A DNA stretch of 18,600 nt, from NCBI GenBank assembly GCA_023409955.1, contig JAEYQQ010000160.1, positions 1-18,600 of the forward strand, in the 5' to 3' direction. The position numbers and the translations under genes are program-made. The stretch's first letter is position 1. The number at the start of each line of letters is the position of its first letter. The stretch comes from Bacillota bacterium (GTDB lineage: Bacteria > Bacillota > Clostridia > Christensenellales > Aristaeellaceae). Positions 7,471-13,922 of this stretch are shown piece by piece. The notes under the pieces are model-generated. The model was not told where the DNA came from, did not search any database, and saw nothing but the letters and a program-made list of their open reading frames with translations.

Positions 7471-8358
7471 ATGCGTTTTCTGATCCTGACAGGCTTATCC
7501 GGCGCTGGGAAGACAGTGGCCATCCGTTATCTGGAGGACCTGGGGGCCTTTTGTATTGATAACCTCCCGCCCATGATGATCATCAAGTTTATGGAAGCCT
7601 GCGTAAGCTCCCACATGCGGGTTCCCCTGGTGGCCATGGCGGTAGATGTCCGCAGCGGAGAATTTTTTGACGCAAGGGCTGTACGCAAGGTTATCAGCGA
7701 AACACGGGAAGTCGGTTTTCAGATAGAGACGCTCTTTATGGAAGCTAGCGATGACGTTCTGGTGAGCCGCTATAAGGAAACCCGAAGGGATCATCCCCTG
7801 GCAGGTGAAAACGTGGGCCTGCAAGAAGCCATCCTGGCAGAAAGGGAGCTTTTGCAGCCCCTTCGGGAAACAGCCAATTACTTAATCGATTCCAGTATGC
7901 TTCGTCCAAGAGCCTTGCAAAAAATGCTCTCCGACATATTGTCCACTCAGTCTGATCCCCAGTACATGCGCGTGGAGATTCTCTCCTTTGGTTTCAAGCG
8001 GGGCCTGCCCAGGGAAGGTGACCTGGTGTTTGATGTACGCTTCCTGCCTAACCCCTTTTATGTAGAAGGCCTTGGCCGGCATACCGGCTTGGATGAAGAT
8101 GTAAAAGCATTTGTACTTGACCATCCGGTAACGGTGGAGTTTTTAAAAAAGACCATGGAAATGCTGGATTTTCTACTGCCCCATTATCAGGAGGAGGGCA
8201 AGCATCGGCTGGTTGTTGCAGTAGGCTGCACCGGCGGCGCGCACCGCAGCGTTGCCATCGCTGAAGAAATGGCCGTTCGCCTTCGGGGCCAGGGCCTGAA
8301 AGTAGACGTAAACCACCGGGATCTGGACTTGGAACAGGCACATTGGAAAATGCTGTGA
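7471..8358 (+). CDS. rapZ: RapZ/YvcJ-family nucleotide-binding protein
   Basis: The 295-residue protein belongs to the RapZ/YvcJ family of P-loop proteins. Walker A is GLSGAGKT (8-15), and the family segment RYKETRRDHPL lies at 100-110. The C-terminal domain carries VGCTGGAHRSV (251-261), the signature of the RNA- and metabolite-binding half. In E. coli, RapZ controls GlcN-6-P synthase through small RNAs in response to glucosamine 6-phosphate; in B. subtilis, YvcJ binds and hydrolyses GTP and its role is less clear. An RNA-adapter role in this organism is therefore not assured. The start ATG is preceded by a weak GGAAAG. Its neighbours murB and whiA are the normal partners. Confidence 0.95.
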   Translation: MRFLILTGLSGAGKTVAIRYLEDLGAFCIDNLPPMMIIKFMEACVSSHMRVPLVAMAVDVRSGEFFDARAVRKVISETREVGFQIETLFMEASDDVLVSRYKETRRDHPLAGENVGLQEAILAERELLQPLRETANYLIDSSMLRPRALQKMLSDILSTQSDPQYMRVEILSFGFKRGLPREGDLVFDVRFLPNPFYVEGLGRHTGLDEDVKAFVLDHPVTVEFLKKTMEMLDFLLPHYQEEGKHRLVVAVGCTGGAHRSVAIAEEMAVRLRGQGLKVDVNHRDLDLEQAHWKML

Positions 8359-8370
8359 CGTAATCGGTGC

Positions 8371-8389
8371 TGGCAAACCCACTTTGCCA
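8371..8389 (+). repeat. Inverted repeat in the rapZ-whiA gap
   Basis: TGGCAAA-CCCAC-TTTGCCA is a perfect 7-bp stem with a five-base loop in the 75-base gap between rapZ and whiA. A T7 run follows only 17 bases later, so it is not a normal intrinsic terminator. It sits where yvcK is usually found and may shape processing of the transcript. Confidence 0.5.
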
Positions 8390-8433
8390 ACCCAATCATT
8401 ACTACCATTTTTTTATTCTCCAAGGAGGTATAC

Positions 8434-9396
8434 TTGTCTTTTTCTTCTACCACCAAGGATGAACTGATCCGTCTTCCTTTTGCAAAGCCCTGCTGCATGC
8501 TCAGCGAACTTGCTGCGCTGATGCAGACCACCGCCTCCTTATCTTTAAAAGGCGGCGGTCAGGTAAGTCTTTCCTTCCAGGTGGAAAGCGCTGCTTTGGC
8601 ACGCCGAATCTTTCTTCTTTTGCGTACGCTGTTTTCCATCACACCTTCGCTGCATTTTCTTAGGCACAGCCGCTTGGGCGGCCGGCGCAGCAGCGTATTG
8701 ACCCTGGAAACGGCAGAAGCCCAGAAGCTTCTTTCCTCCCTTGGCATGATGACTCAGGATGAAGACGGCGCTGTCCACCTTGTCCGCACAACGCCCAGGA
8801 ACGCCGCCCTGCGTCAGTGCTGCCGCAAAGCATTTTTGCGCGGTGCTTTTCTTGGTGCAGGCTCCATCACCAACCCGGAAAAAGGCTATCACTTCGAAAT
8901 TGTGACAGGGGACCCATCCTTATCCACTGCACTTTTCCGTATAATGGAAAAGTCAGGGCTTTCAGTAAAACAAATGTCCAGAAAAGGCGCAGATGTGATA
9001 TACTTAAAGGAGAGCGAGCAAATCGTATCCGCCCTGGGGCTAATGGGAGCGCATCAGGCTTTGTTGGCCCTGGAAAATACCCGCGTTCATAAAAATGTTA
9101 TGAATTATGTCAACCGAATGATGAATTGCGATACATCCAACATGGAAAAGCAGCTGGATGCGTCCAACCGTCAGATTGAAGCCATACGTGCGCTTTCCCT
9201 TACCAAGGGTTTACATTCGCTGCCGCCTTCCCTGCAGCAGATTGCAAGGCTTCGTCTCTCCCAGCCGGAGGCCTCCCTCCAGCAGCTTGGCGAAATGCTA
9301 ACCCCGCCCCTTGGCAAATCTGGCGTCAATCACCGCCTTCGCAAAATTGTAGAGCTATCCCAAGCTCTTGACACACACAAGGAGGATGAACCATGA
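8434..9396 (+). CDS. whiA: DNA-binding protein WhiA
   Basis: WhiA is a conserved Gram-positive protein that joins a LAGLIDADG-like (inactive homing endonuclease) domain to a C-terminal sigma-region-4-like helix-turn-helix. It acts in sporulation of Streptomyces and in cell division and chromosome segregation of Bacillus. The 320-residue product has the RGAFLGAGSITNPEK segment (136-150) of the first domain. The C-terminal motif at about 263-305 contains LPPSLQQIARLRLSQPEASL and then GKSGVNHRLRKI. The start is TTG at 8434, six bases after AAGGAGG, and no better ATG exists nearby. The stop overlaps the crh start as ATGA. Confidence 0.95.
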   Translation: MSFSSTTKDELIRLPFAKPCCMLSELAALMQTTASLSLKGGGQVSLSFQVESAALARRIFLLLRTLFSITPSLHFLRHSRLGGRRSSVLTLETAEAQKLLSSLGMMTQDEDGAVHLVRTTPRNAALRQCCRKAFLRGAFLGAGSITNPEKGYHFEIVTGDPSLSTALFRIMEKSGLSVKQMSRKGADVIYLKESEQIVSALGLMGAHQALLALENTRVHKNVMNYVNRMMNCDTSNMEKQLDASNRQIEAIRALSLTKGLHSLPPSLQQIARLRLSQPEASLQQLGEMLTPPLGKSGVNHRLRKIVELSQALDTHKEDEP

Positions 9397-9656
9397 TACG
9401 TAGAGAGGTCGCTCTGCCTGGTCAGGAAGCACTCCAGCGCCGTACCGCCGCACAGCTTGTGCAGGTTGCCAGCCGTTTTGATGCCAGAATCATGATCGAG
9501 CATCAAAGCAAGGTCATTAATGCCAAAAGTATGCTTGGTCTTTTGTCCCTTGGCACTGCCATTGACGGAAAGCTGTACCTTGTGGCGGATGGCGAAGATG
9601 AGCAGCGGGCTGTGGATGCCATCGTCCGGCTGCTGGATAGCAACTTCAGCGAGTGA
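9393..9656 (+). CDS. crh: HPr-family protein of Crh type (Gln15, Ser46)
   Basis: The 87-residue protein has the HPr fold pattern at the exact HPr length and numbering. Where HPr has the PEP-phosphorylated His15 (H-A-R-P), this protein has Gln15 (Q-R-R-T), so it cannot carry phosphate in the sugar PTS. Ser46 is kept in INAKSMLGLLSL, the site phosphorylated by HPr kinase. B. subtilis Crh has the same Gln15/Ser46 combination; when phosphorylated on Ser46 it acts with CcpA in catabolite repression and also binds other partners. crh follows whiA (yvcL) in Bacillus, as here. ATGA overlap with whiA and GGAGG at 9381-9385 indicate coupling. HPr kinase and CcpA are not in the window, so the signalling role is inferred. 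Confidence 0.88.
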   Translation: MIRREVALPGQEALQRRTAAQLVQVASRFDARIMIEHQSKVINAKSMLGLLSLGTAIDGKLYLVADGEDEQRAVDAIVRLLDSNFSE

Positions 9657-9708
9657 ACCTCCTTCCTCCAATAGCAATCGATTTTGACTGGCTATGTTTA
9701 GACAAATA

Positions 9709-9751
9709 AAACGGGCGTACAGATCTACAAAAATCTGCATGCCCGTTTTTT
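9709..9751. terminator. Bidirectional terminator between crh and the opposing operon
   Basis: A 16-bp stem (9709-9724 with 9733-9748) with one A.C mismatch and one G.U pair, an eight-base loop and a T6 run ends the crh transcript. The A-rich left flank gives a T-rich tail on the minus strand, so it can also stop the convergent transcript. Confidence 0.92.
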
Positions 9752-9801
9752 CATTGATGCTGCTTCGCCATTTGATTCTTTCTTTAAAGCCAGCAGCGTG
9801 T

Positions 9802-10263
9802 TTATTCTTCCTTTTCCCTGTCTTGCAGGCGCTTAATCCCTTCACCAGCCAACAAAACAATCAGGCTAACGGTTGAGATGATGAATAAAACCGTGGCTGA
9901 ATTGTCACCTGCGCTTGCTGCCGGGCTGTGTGCCACCCCACCGGCTCTTATGAGCACAACCGCTGCGATAGCCGCAACAGCAATGGAAAAAGCCGCAATG
10001 ATAATGGTCTTTTTCCTCCTGGATACATACGTCTCCCCTGGCGGAAGCGAAGCATTGCCTGCAATGATCCGCATTTGATAAATGGCTGCACACACCGTCA
10101 GCAGCGCCATCATGTTGGCGGGATATGGCAGCCACTTCACCCCGGCCCCGTACAGCGCAGCATCTGCCAATATGCCATAGAGCATCAGCATAAAGCATTG
10201 GTGTCCAACACGGTTTCGGTATTCTCTTTGACGTTCATCCAATAGATTCTTTTTAGTTTTCAT
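9802..10263 (-). CDS. Small membrane protein with DERQ motif, partner of an XRE regulator
   Basis: The 153-residue product begins MKTKKNLLDERQREYRNR and has four hydrophobic segments (about residues 22-40, 50-68, 85-107 and 124-143). A DERQ motif just after a basic N-terminus is typical of small Firmicutes membrane proteins encoded next to short XRE regulators (DUF6773/DUF2178-like); the exact family is not certain. Its function is unknown. The frame stays open to 10368, but GGAGGAGG before ATG 10263 decides the start. It overlaps the regulator gene by 11 bases, so the pair is translationally linked. The terminator at 9709-9751 lies downstream. Confidence 0.75.
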   Translation of the reverse strand: MKTKKNLLDERQREYRNRVGHQCFMLMLYGILADAALYGAGVKWLPYPANMMALLTVCAAIYQMRIIAGNASLPPGETYVSRRKKTIIIAAFSIAVAAIAAVVLIRAGGVAHSPAASAGDNSATVLFIISTVSLIVLLAGEGIKRLQDREKEE

Positions 10264-10465
10264 GCGCATCCTCCTCCCAAAACAAGTCGTCCAGGCTTTT
10301 GCCAAGCACTTTGCAAATGTCCACGCACAAGCGGATAGTGGGATTGTAGTCACCGCTTTCAATGGCATTGATGGTCTGCCGCGTTACCCCCACCGCATCC
10401 GCCACATCCTTTTGCGACATATCTAAAAGTGCCCTGGCTGCTTTCAGCCGCAGGTTTTTGCTCAC
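10253..10465 (-). CDS. XRE-family helix-turn-helix regulator
   Basis: The 70-residue protein is a single Cro/C1-type helix-turn-helix domain. Its core is MSQKDVADAVGVTRQTINAIES, followed by GDYNPTIRLCVDICKVLGKSLDDLFW, the hallmark of the short regulators that precede small membrane proteins. The start is GTG, eight bases after GAGGAGGGG. It probably represses its own two-gene operon, because palindromes overlap the promoter. The signal sensed is unknown; regulators of this type often pair with a membrane protein as a small stress-response module. Confidence 0.9.
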   Translation of the reverse strand: MSKNLRLKAARALLDMSQKDVADAVGVTRQTINAIESGDYNPTIRLCVDICKVLGKSLDDLFWEEDAHEN

Positions 10466-10485
10466 ACTGGTTTCCCCTCCTCAAT

Positions 10486-10528
10486 TTAGGCCTAACTCTA
10501 TCATAACCTCCACAAGACATTATGTCAA
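10486..10528 (-). promoter_or_regulatory. Promoter and palindromic operator candidates for the XRE operon
   Basis: On the minus strand, TTGACA (complement of 10523-10528), a 17-base spacer and TATGAT (complement of 10500-10505) form a near-consensus promoter. The palindrome GACAT-T-ATGTC (10516-10526) overlaps the -35 box, and TTAGGCCTAA (10486-10495) lies just after the -10 box. Both are well placed as operators for the encoded regulator, but binding is inferred. Confidence 0.75.
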
Positions 10529-10588
10529 TTATATTTTACTATTCGTCTTGTATTTATTCCTTCAATTCTTATAAAAAAAAAGAAAACT

Positions 10589-10828
10589 GCTTTCGCAGCT
10601 CAGACTTAAAAAACCTTCTGGGAGGTATTGGAGGGCCAAAGCCCTCCAATTTCAGATTGAAAACCAGCGACATGTGCGGTGGTTTTCGCAGGAATCTCGA
10701 AGAAGTTCCTTCCTTACCCGAGCAAACGGCCGCACAAAGGCGCAGCCGCAGTGCAGTGTGGCGAGGGGAAAACTCAAAAAAGTGGCAGAGCCACTTTTTT
10801 GACACGCTGAAAGCCGCTTTCGCAGCTC
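10589..10828. repeat. Hairpin-rich intergenic element bounded by a 13-nt direct repeat
   Basis: This 240-base stretch between the XRE promoter and the end of the P-type ATPase gene has no credible gene. It is bounded by two copies of GCTTTCGCAGCTC (10589-10601 and 10816-10828). Inside are a perfect 10-bp hairpin, ATTGGAGGGC-CAAA-GCCCTCCAAT (10627-10650), an 8-bp inverted repeat, GAAAACCA/TGGTTTTC (10659-10666 and 10680-10687), and the terminator at 10776-10800. This density of structure suggests a mobile or dispersed intergenic repeat. Whether it is multicopy cannot be told from one window. Confidence 0.55.
10776..10800 (-). terminator. Terminator after the P-type ATPase gene
   Basis: AAAAAAGTGGC-AGA-GCCACTTTTTT is a perfect 11-bp inverted repeat with a three-base loop and A/T tracts on both sides. 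It lies 46 bases beyond the stop of the minus-strand ATPase gene and could work in both directions. Confidence 0.88.
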
Positions 10829-10845
10829 TCTTATTCACATGGTCC

Positions 10846-12975
10846 CTATGCCCTTTTCACCGGTCTTCCCAAGCGTATGGTGCCTGTCAGCAGCACACAT
10901 AGCAAGGATACACCTACATCCGCAATAACCGCCAGCCACATGCTGGCAGCTCCCGCAATCCCAAGCACCATCACCAGCAGCTTGATAAACAGTGCAATTA
11001 CCACATTGATCCTGACGATTCTTGCAGTGCGCCGAGCGGTGATGATCCCCTCCGGTAATGCGCTTAAGGTGCCGGCCGCCAGCACGCAGTCTGCCGCTTC
11101 CATGGCAGCCTGGCTGCCGATACCGCCCATGGCAATGCCTACATGGGCCGCTGCCAGTACAGGGGCGTCATTGATGCCGTCGCCTACGAAGGCCACTGTG
11201 CGGCCCTCTGACCTGATTTCTTTCACTGCCGCCACCTTGCCTTCCGGCAAGAGCCCGGCCCGAACTCTAACCACAGCTGCCAGGTCCCTGACTGTATGCG
11301 TGCCCTTTTCACTGTCGCCGGTGAGAACAGTCACACTGCCTATATCCAGCCTGCCAATGTCACCAAGCACCTTGGGCGCTTCCGTTCGCAGGGTATCGCT
11401 CAAATGGAAGCTTCCCAGGTACCTTCCATTCTCCGCTGTATGCACCTGATCATCCTCATGCCCCCCTGGGATAGCTATGCCGTTGTCCTCAAGCAAGGCG
11501 GCGCTTCCGCATAGAATCCTGCGCCCCTGATCATTTACGAAAACACCTTTTCCGGGTATTTCATGATACTCCTGCACACCCCCTGGTAAAACATTACTTT
11601 TAAGCCAGATCACTGCTTTTTCGGATGTGAGGATGCTTCTGGCCAGCGGATGCTGTGCTTTGCTCTCTGCCAGTATGGCAGCTGCCAACAACTCATGTTC
11701 TTCAACACCCTTGGCAGGATGCACACTACGCAGGCTGAAAACACCTTCCGTCAGCGTCCCTGTCTTATCCAAAGCCAAAGCGTCCACCTGCGCCAATGCT
11801 TCCAGCACCGCGCCGCCCTTGACCAACAGCCCTCTGCGGGCGCTGTCTCCCATACCAGCCACATAGCCAAGAGGCACAGATAGAACCAATGCGCAGGGGC
11901 AGCTGATCATCAGCAGCAGCAATGCCCTATATCCCCAGTCAGCCAGGCTGCCTAAACCAAACAGGGGAGGTAGCAAGAATACCAATGCGGCAATGGCTAC
12001 CACAGCCGGCGTATATACGGCGGCAAACCTGCCAAGAAAACGCTCCGGAGCTGCTTTGCGGGCCGTTTCCTCACGGGTCAGGCGCAAAATACGGGAAACA
12101 GTGCTTTCAGCCGCCGGTTTTTCGCAGCGGATATGGATCATGGCGCCGGCATTTAAACTTCCAGACAGCACCGTATCCCCTGGGGTTAAGCTGATTGGCG
12201 CCGATTCACCCGTGAGTGCTGACACATCCAGCACGCTGTTTCCCTTAAGGATGACACCGTCCACAGGAATCCGCTCACCGGTCCTGACTTCCAGGACATC
12301 ACCCGGTTGTACGGCCGCGGTGGGCATATCCACCACATCATCAAGGACCACATGGGCTGTATCGCTAACCAATTTAGATAAGGCTCTGATCTCAGATCGG
12401 CCCTTTAGCACCGCCATATCCTGCAGCGTTTCGCCTACGCGGTAAAAAAGCATCACCGCCGTAGCCTCCACCCCTTCCCCCAGCGCCCATGCACCCAAGG
12501 TGGCAATGGTCATCAGCAAGGTTTCATCCAATGTCTTGCCACTTTTCAAGCGGATGAACGCCGTTTTTAGCACCGAAAAGCCTGACAGAAGGTATGCCGC
12601 CACCGTTAACAGTATTTTTCCAACGGGCCAGTACGGTTCCAGAAAGATGCCTGCCACCAGCAGCAATACCGCGGCACCAACACCCAAAAATGCCTGTTTA
12701 AACTCACTGCGCTTATCATTTTCCTCTTCCCGAACGTCTGCAGCTGTCTGCTCCTGCCAGGAAAAAACCTGCGTATCAGGTTCTATGGCATTTACCGCTT
12801 CCCTAATTTTTTCATCTATCTCTTCACCGGCATCACCGAACAACTCCACCGTCAGCCGCTGGGACGCAAACTGAACCTGCGCAATTTTCACCCCAGGCAG
12901 CGCTGTTACAGCCTTGCCTATTTTCATGGCGCAGTTGGCGCAATCCAAATCCTTCAGCCGATAACTTCTGATCAT
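10846..12975 (-). CDS. cadA: Heavy-metal P1B-type ATPase (Zn/Cd/Pb exporter, CadA/ZntA-like)
   Basis: The 709-residue integral membrane ATPase exports soft divalent metals at the cost of ATP. An N-terminal heavy-metal-associated domain has LDCANCAMKIG (Cys12, Cys15). Next come the actuator loop TGES (255-258), the intramembrane metal site CPC (359-361) in SCPCALVLSVPLGY, the phosphorylated Asp403 in DKTGTLTEG, the nucleotide-site HP (442-443) and GDGINDAP (598-605). Asp686 in ADVG of the last helix is the Zn/Cd-type ligand that separates CadA/ZntA from copper pumps, so a Zn2+/Cd2+/Pb2+ role is favoured. The frame extends to 13035, but GGAGG four bases before ATG 12975 decides the start. Tandem ArsR-like operators lie upstream; no ArsR regulator gene is in the window. 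Confidence 0.93.
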   Translation of the reverse strand: MIRSYRLKDLDCANCAMKIGKAVTALPGVKIAQVQFASQRLTVELFGDAGEEIDEKIREAVNAIEPDTQVFSWQEQTAADVREEENDKRSEFKQAFLGVGAAVLLLVAGIFLEPYWPVGKILLTVAAYLLSGFSVLKTAFIRLKSGKTLDETLLMTIATLGAWALGEGVEATAVMLFYRVGETLQDMAVLKGRSEIRALSKLVSDTAHVVLDDVVDMPTAAVQPGDVLEVRTGERIPVDGVILKGNSVLDVSALTGESAPISLTPGDTVLSGSLNAGAMIHIRCEKPAAESTVSRILRLTREETARKAAPERFLGRFAAVYTPAVVAIAALVFLLPPLFGLGSLADWGYRALLLLMISCPCALVLSVPLGYVAGMGDSARRGLLVKGGAVLEALAQVDALALDKTGTLTEGVFSLRSVHPAKGVEEHELLAAAILAESKAQHPLARSILTSEKAVIWLKSNVLPGGVQEYHEIPGKGVFVNDQGRRILCGSAALLEDNGIAIPGGHEDDQVHTAENGRYLGSFHLSDTLRTEAPKVLGDIGRLDIGSVTVLTGDSEKGTHTVRDLAAVVRVRAGLLPEGKVAAVKEIRSEGRTVAFVGDGINDAPVLAAAHVGIAMGGIGSQAAMEAADCVLAAGTLSALPEGIITARRTARIVRINVVIALFIKLLVMVLGIAGAASMWLAVIADVGVSLLCVLLTGTIRLGRPVKRA

Positions 12976-13017
12976 ATGTCCTCCGCCTTTCCGTCGGGCA
13001 TTCTCGTGGAAAGCAAC

Positions 13018-13080
13018 AAATGAGCGACTGCTCATATTTATTATATGCGCAGCCGCTCATATGTGTCAAGCGTCATATGA
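13018..13080 (-). promoter_or_regulatory. Metal-responsive promoter/operator region of cadA
   Basis: Two imperfect inverted repeats of the ArsR/SmtB type are centred 25 bases apart: AAATGAGC-N4-GCTCATAT (13018-13037) and ATATGCGC-N4-GCTCATAT (13043-13062). A third, TCATATG-N10-CATATGA (13057-13080), spans the -35 box. On the minus strand the promoter reads TTGACA (complement of 13064-13069), an 18-base spacer, and TATAAT (complement of 13040-13045). One operator therefore fills the spacer and one covers the start region, as expected for repression lifted by metal. Confidence 0.75.
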
Positions 13081-13103
13081 ACTATTCTTAAAATGATGAT
13101 GGT

Positions 13104-13889
13104 TTACTTGTTCTCGCCCAATTCTTCCATAATCATTGGTGCAACACCCAGGGCATCATCCACAGGCAGGCTTAATGAAAAGCCGTGACCCGGTGTTGAA
13201 AGACCTGCATCCTTGCAGATTTCCTGCATAATCGCCTGCTTTTGTTCTTTCTTCACCAGAATCAGCACAACTTCCTTTTCCGGTTGTATGGTGATGCCAA
13301 AGAACTTCTCTGCTTCCTGGTGGCCAGCACCGCGGGCATGAAGCACCGTGCCGCCTCTGGCGCCGGCCCTTGTGGCCGCCTCCATCACCTGGTCGGAAAA
13401 GCCGCGGTTCACAATGGTAATTACAAGACTGTGCTCATGGTTGTCCATTTCAATCACCTCGTATTTGGATGCCGTTTCCTTCTCGTCAGTGCTGTTTTTA
13501 TCTATACCCTTGAGGTATTCCAATGTCTTTAAGCCGCCAACGCTGCTGATATTGATGGTAAACGCGATTCCCCGGCCCGGTGCATCCAGGCGCAAAGCCT
13601 GCATCAGCCGTCTTAATGCCTTTAATCCGCCTTCCACCCGAACGGCGCTTATGACCACATCTTTCTCTGTTTCCCCAAGGCCCAAATAATTGAGTATCGC
13701 TTTACGGGCTGTTCCGCGGCCCAGCATAATCGTGTGGAACAATACGCCTTCCTTAATTAACAGGTCGGCCACGCTCTGCCCCTTGCCACGGTCCACAATG
13801 GTTACCAGCAGCTTCAAGTGCACAGATGGACCTTGCTTTACAGCGCAGGCTCCATCCTGCATTTCGCAGGCAGCTTGCCTGTTTTCCAT
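13104..13889 (-). CDS. Tandem PII-like (GlnB-fold) signalling protein paired with DUF1538
   Basis: The 261-residue soluble protein looks like two PII-like domains in one chain, joined by an acidic linker (about 128-148). Domain 1 spans about 25-115 (KLLVTIVDRGKGQSVADLL and later DAPGRGIAFTINI). Domain 2 spans about 152-248 (SLVITIVNRGFSDQVMEAA, GGTVLHARGAG, TPGHGFSLSLPV). Both halves share V-T/I-I-V-x-R-G and PG[RH]G[IF] at matching places. Classical PII T-loop features, such as the uridylylated Tyr, are not evident. A short N-terminal tail has Cys9 and Cys15. PII proteins bind nucleotides and small effectors and usually gate a membrane transporter; here the likely partner is the DUF1538 protein 33 bases upstream. 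Ligand and output are unknown. GGAGG seven bases before ATG supports the start. Confidence 0.8.
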   Translation of the reverse strand: MENRQAACEMQDGACAVKQGPSVHLKLLVTIVDRGKGQSVADLLIKEGVLFHTIMLGRGTARKAILNYLGLGETEKDVVISAVRVEGGLKALRRLMQALRLDAPGRGIAFTINISSVGGLKTLEYLKGIDKNSTDEKETASKYEVIEMDNHEHSLVITIVNRGFSDQVMEAATRAGARGGTVLHARGAGHQEAEKFFGITIQPEKEVVLILVKKEQKQAIMQEICKDAGLSTPGHGFSLSLPVDDALGVAPMIMEELGENK

Positions 13890-13922
13890 GATGTTTCCTC
13901 CTCATACAATGCATCGTTGCAA

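Noticed and set aside
8371..8389. Intrinsic terminator between rapZ and whiA
   Set aside because: The T-run is 17 bases away from the stem, which does not fit an intrinsic terminator; recorded as an inverted repeat only.
10522..10902. Open frames on both strands of the 10569-10902 intergenic stretch
   Set aside because: They read across hairpins and a terminator and have low-complexity, Arg/Phe-rich products with no family resemblance.
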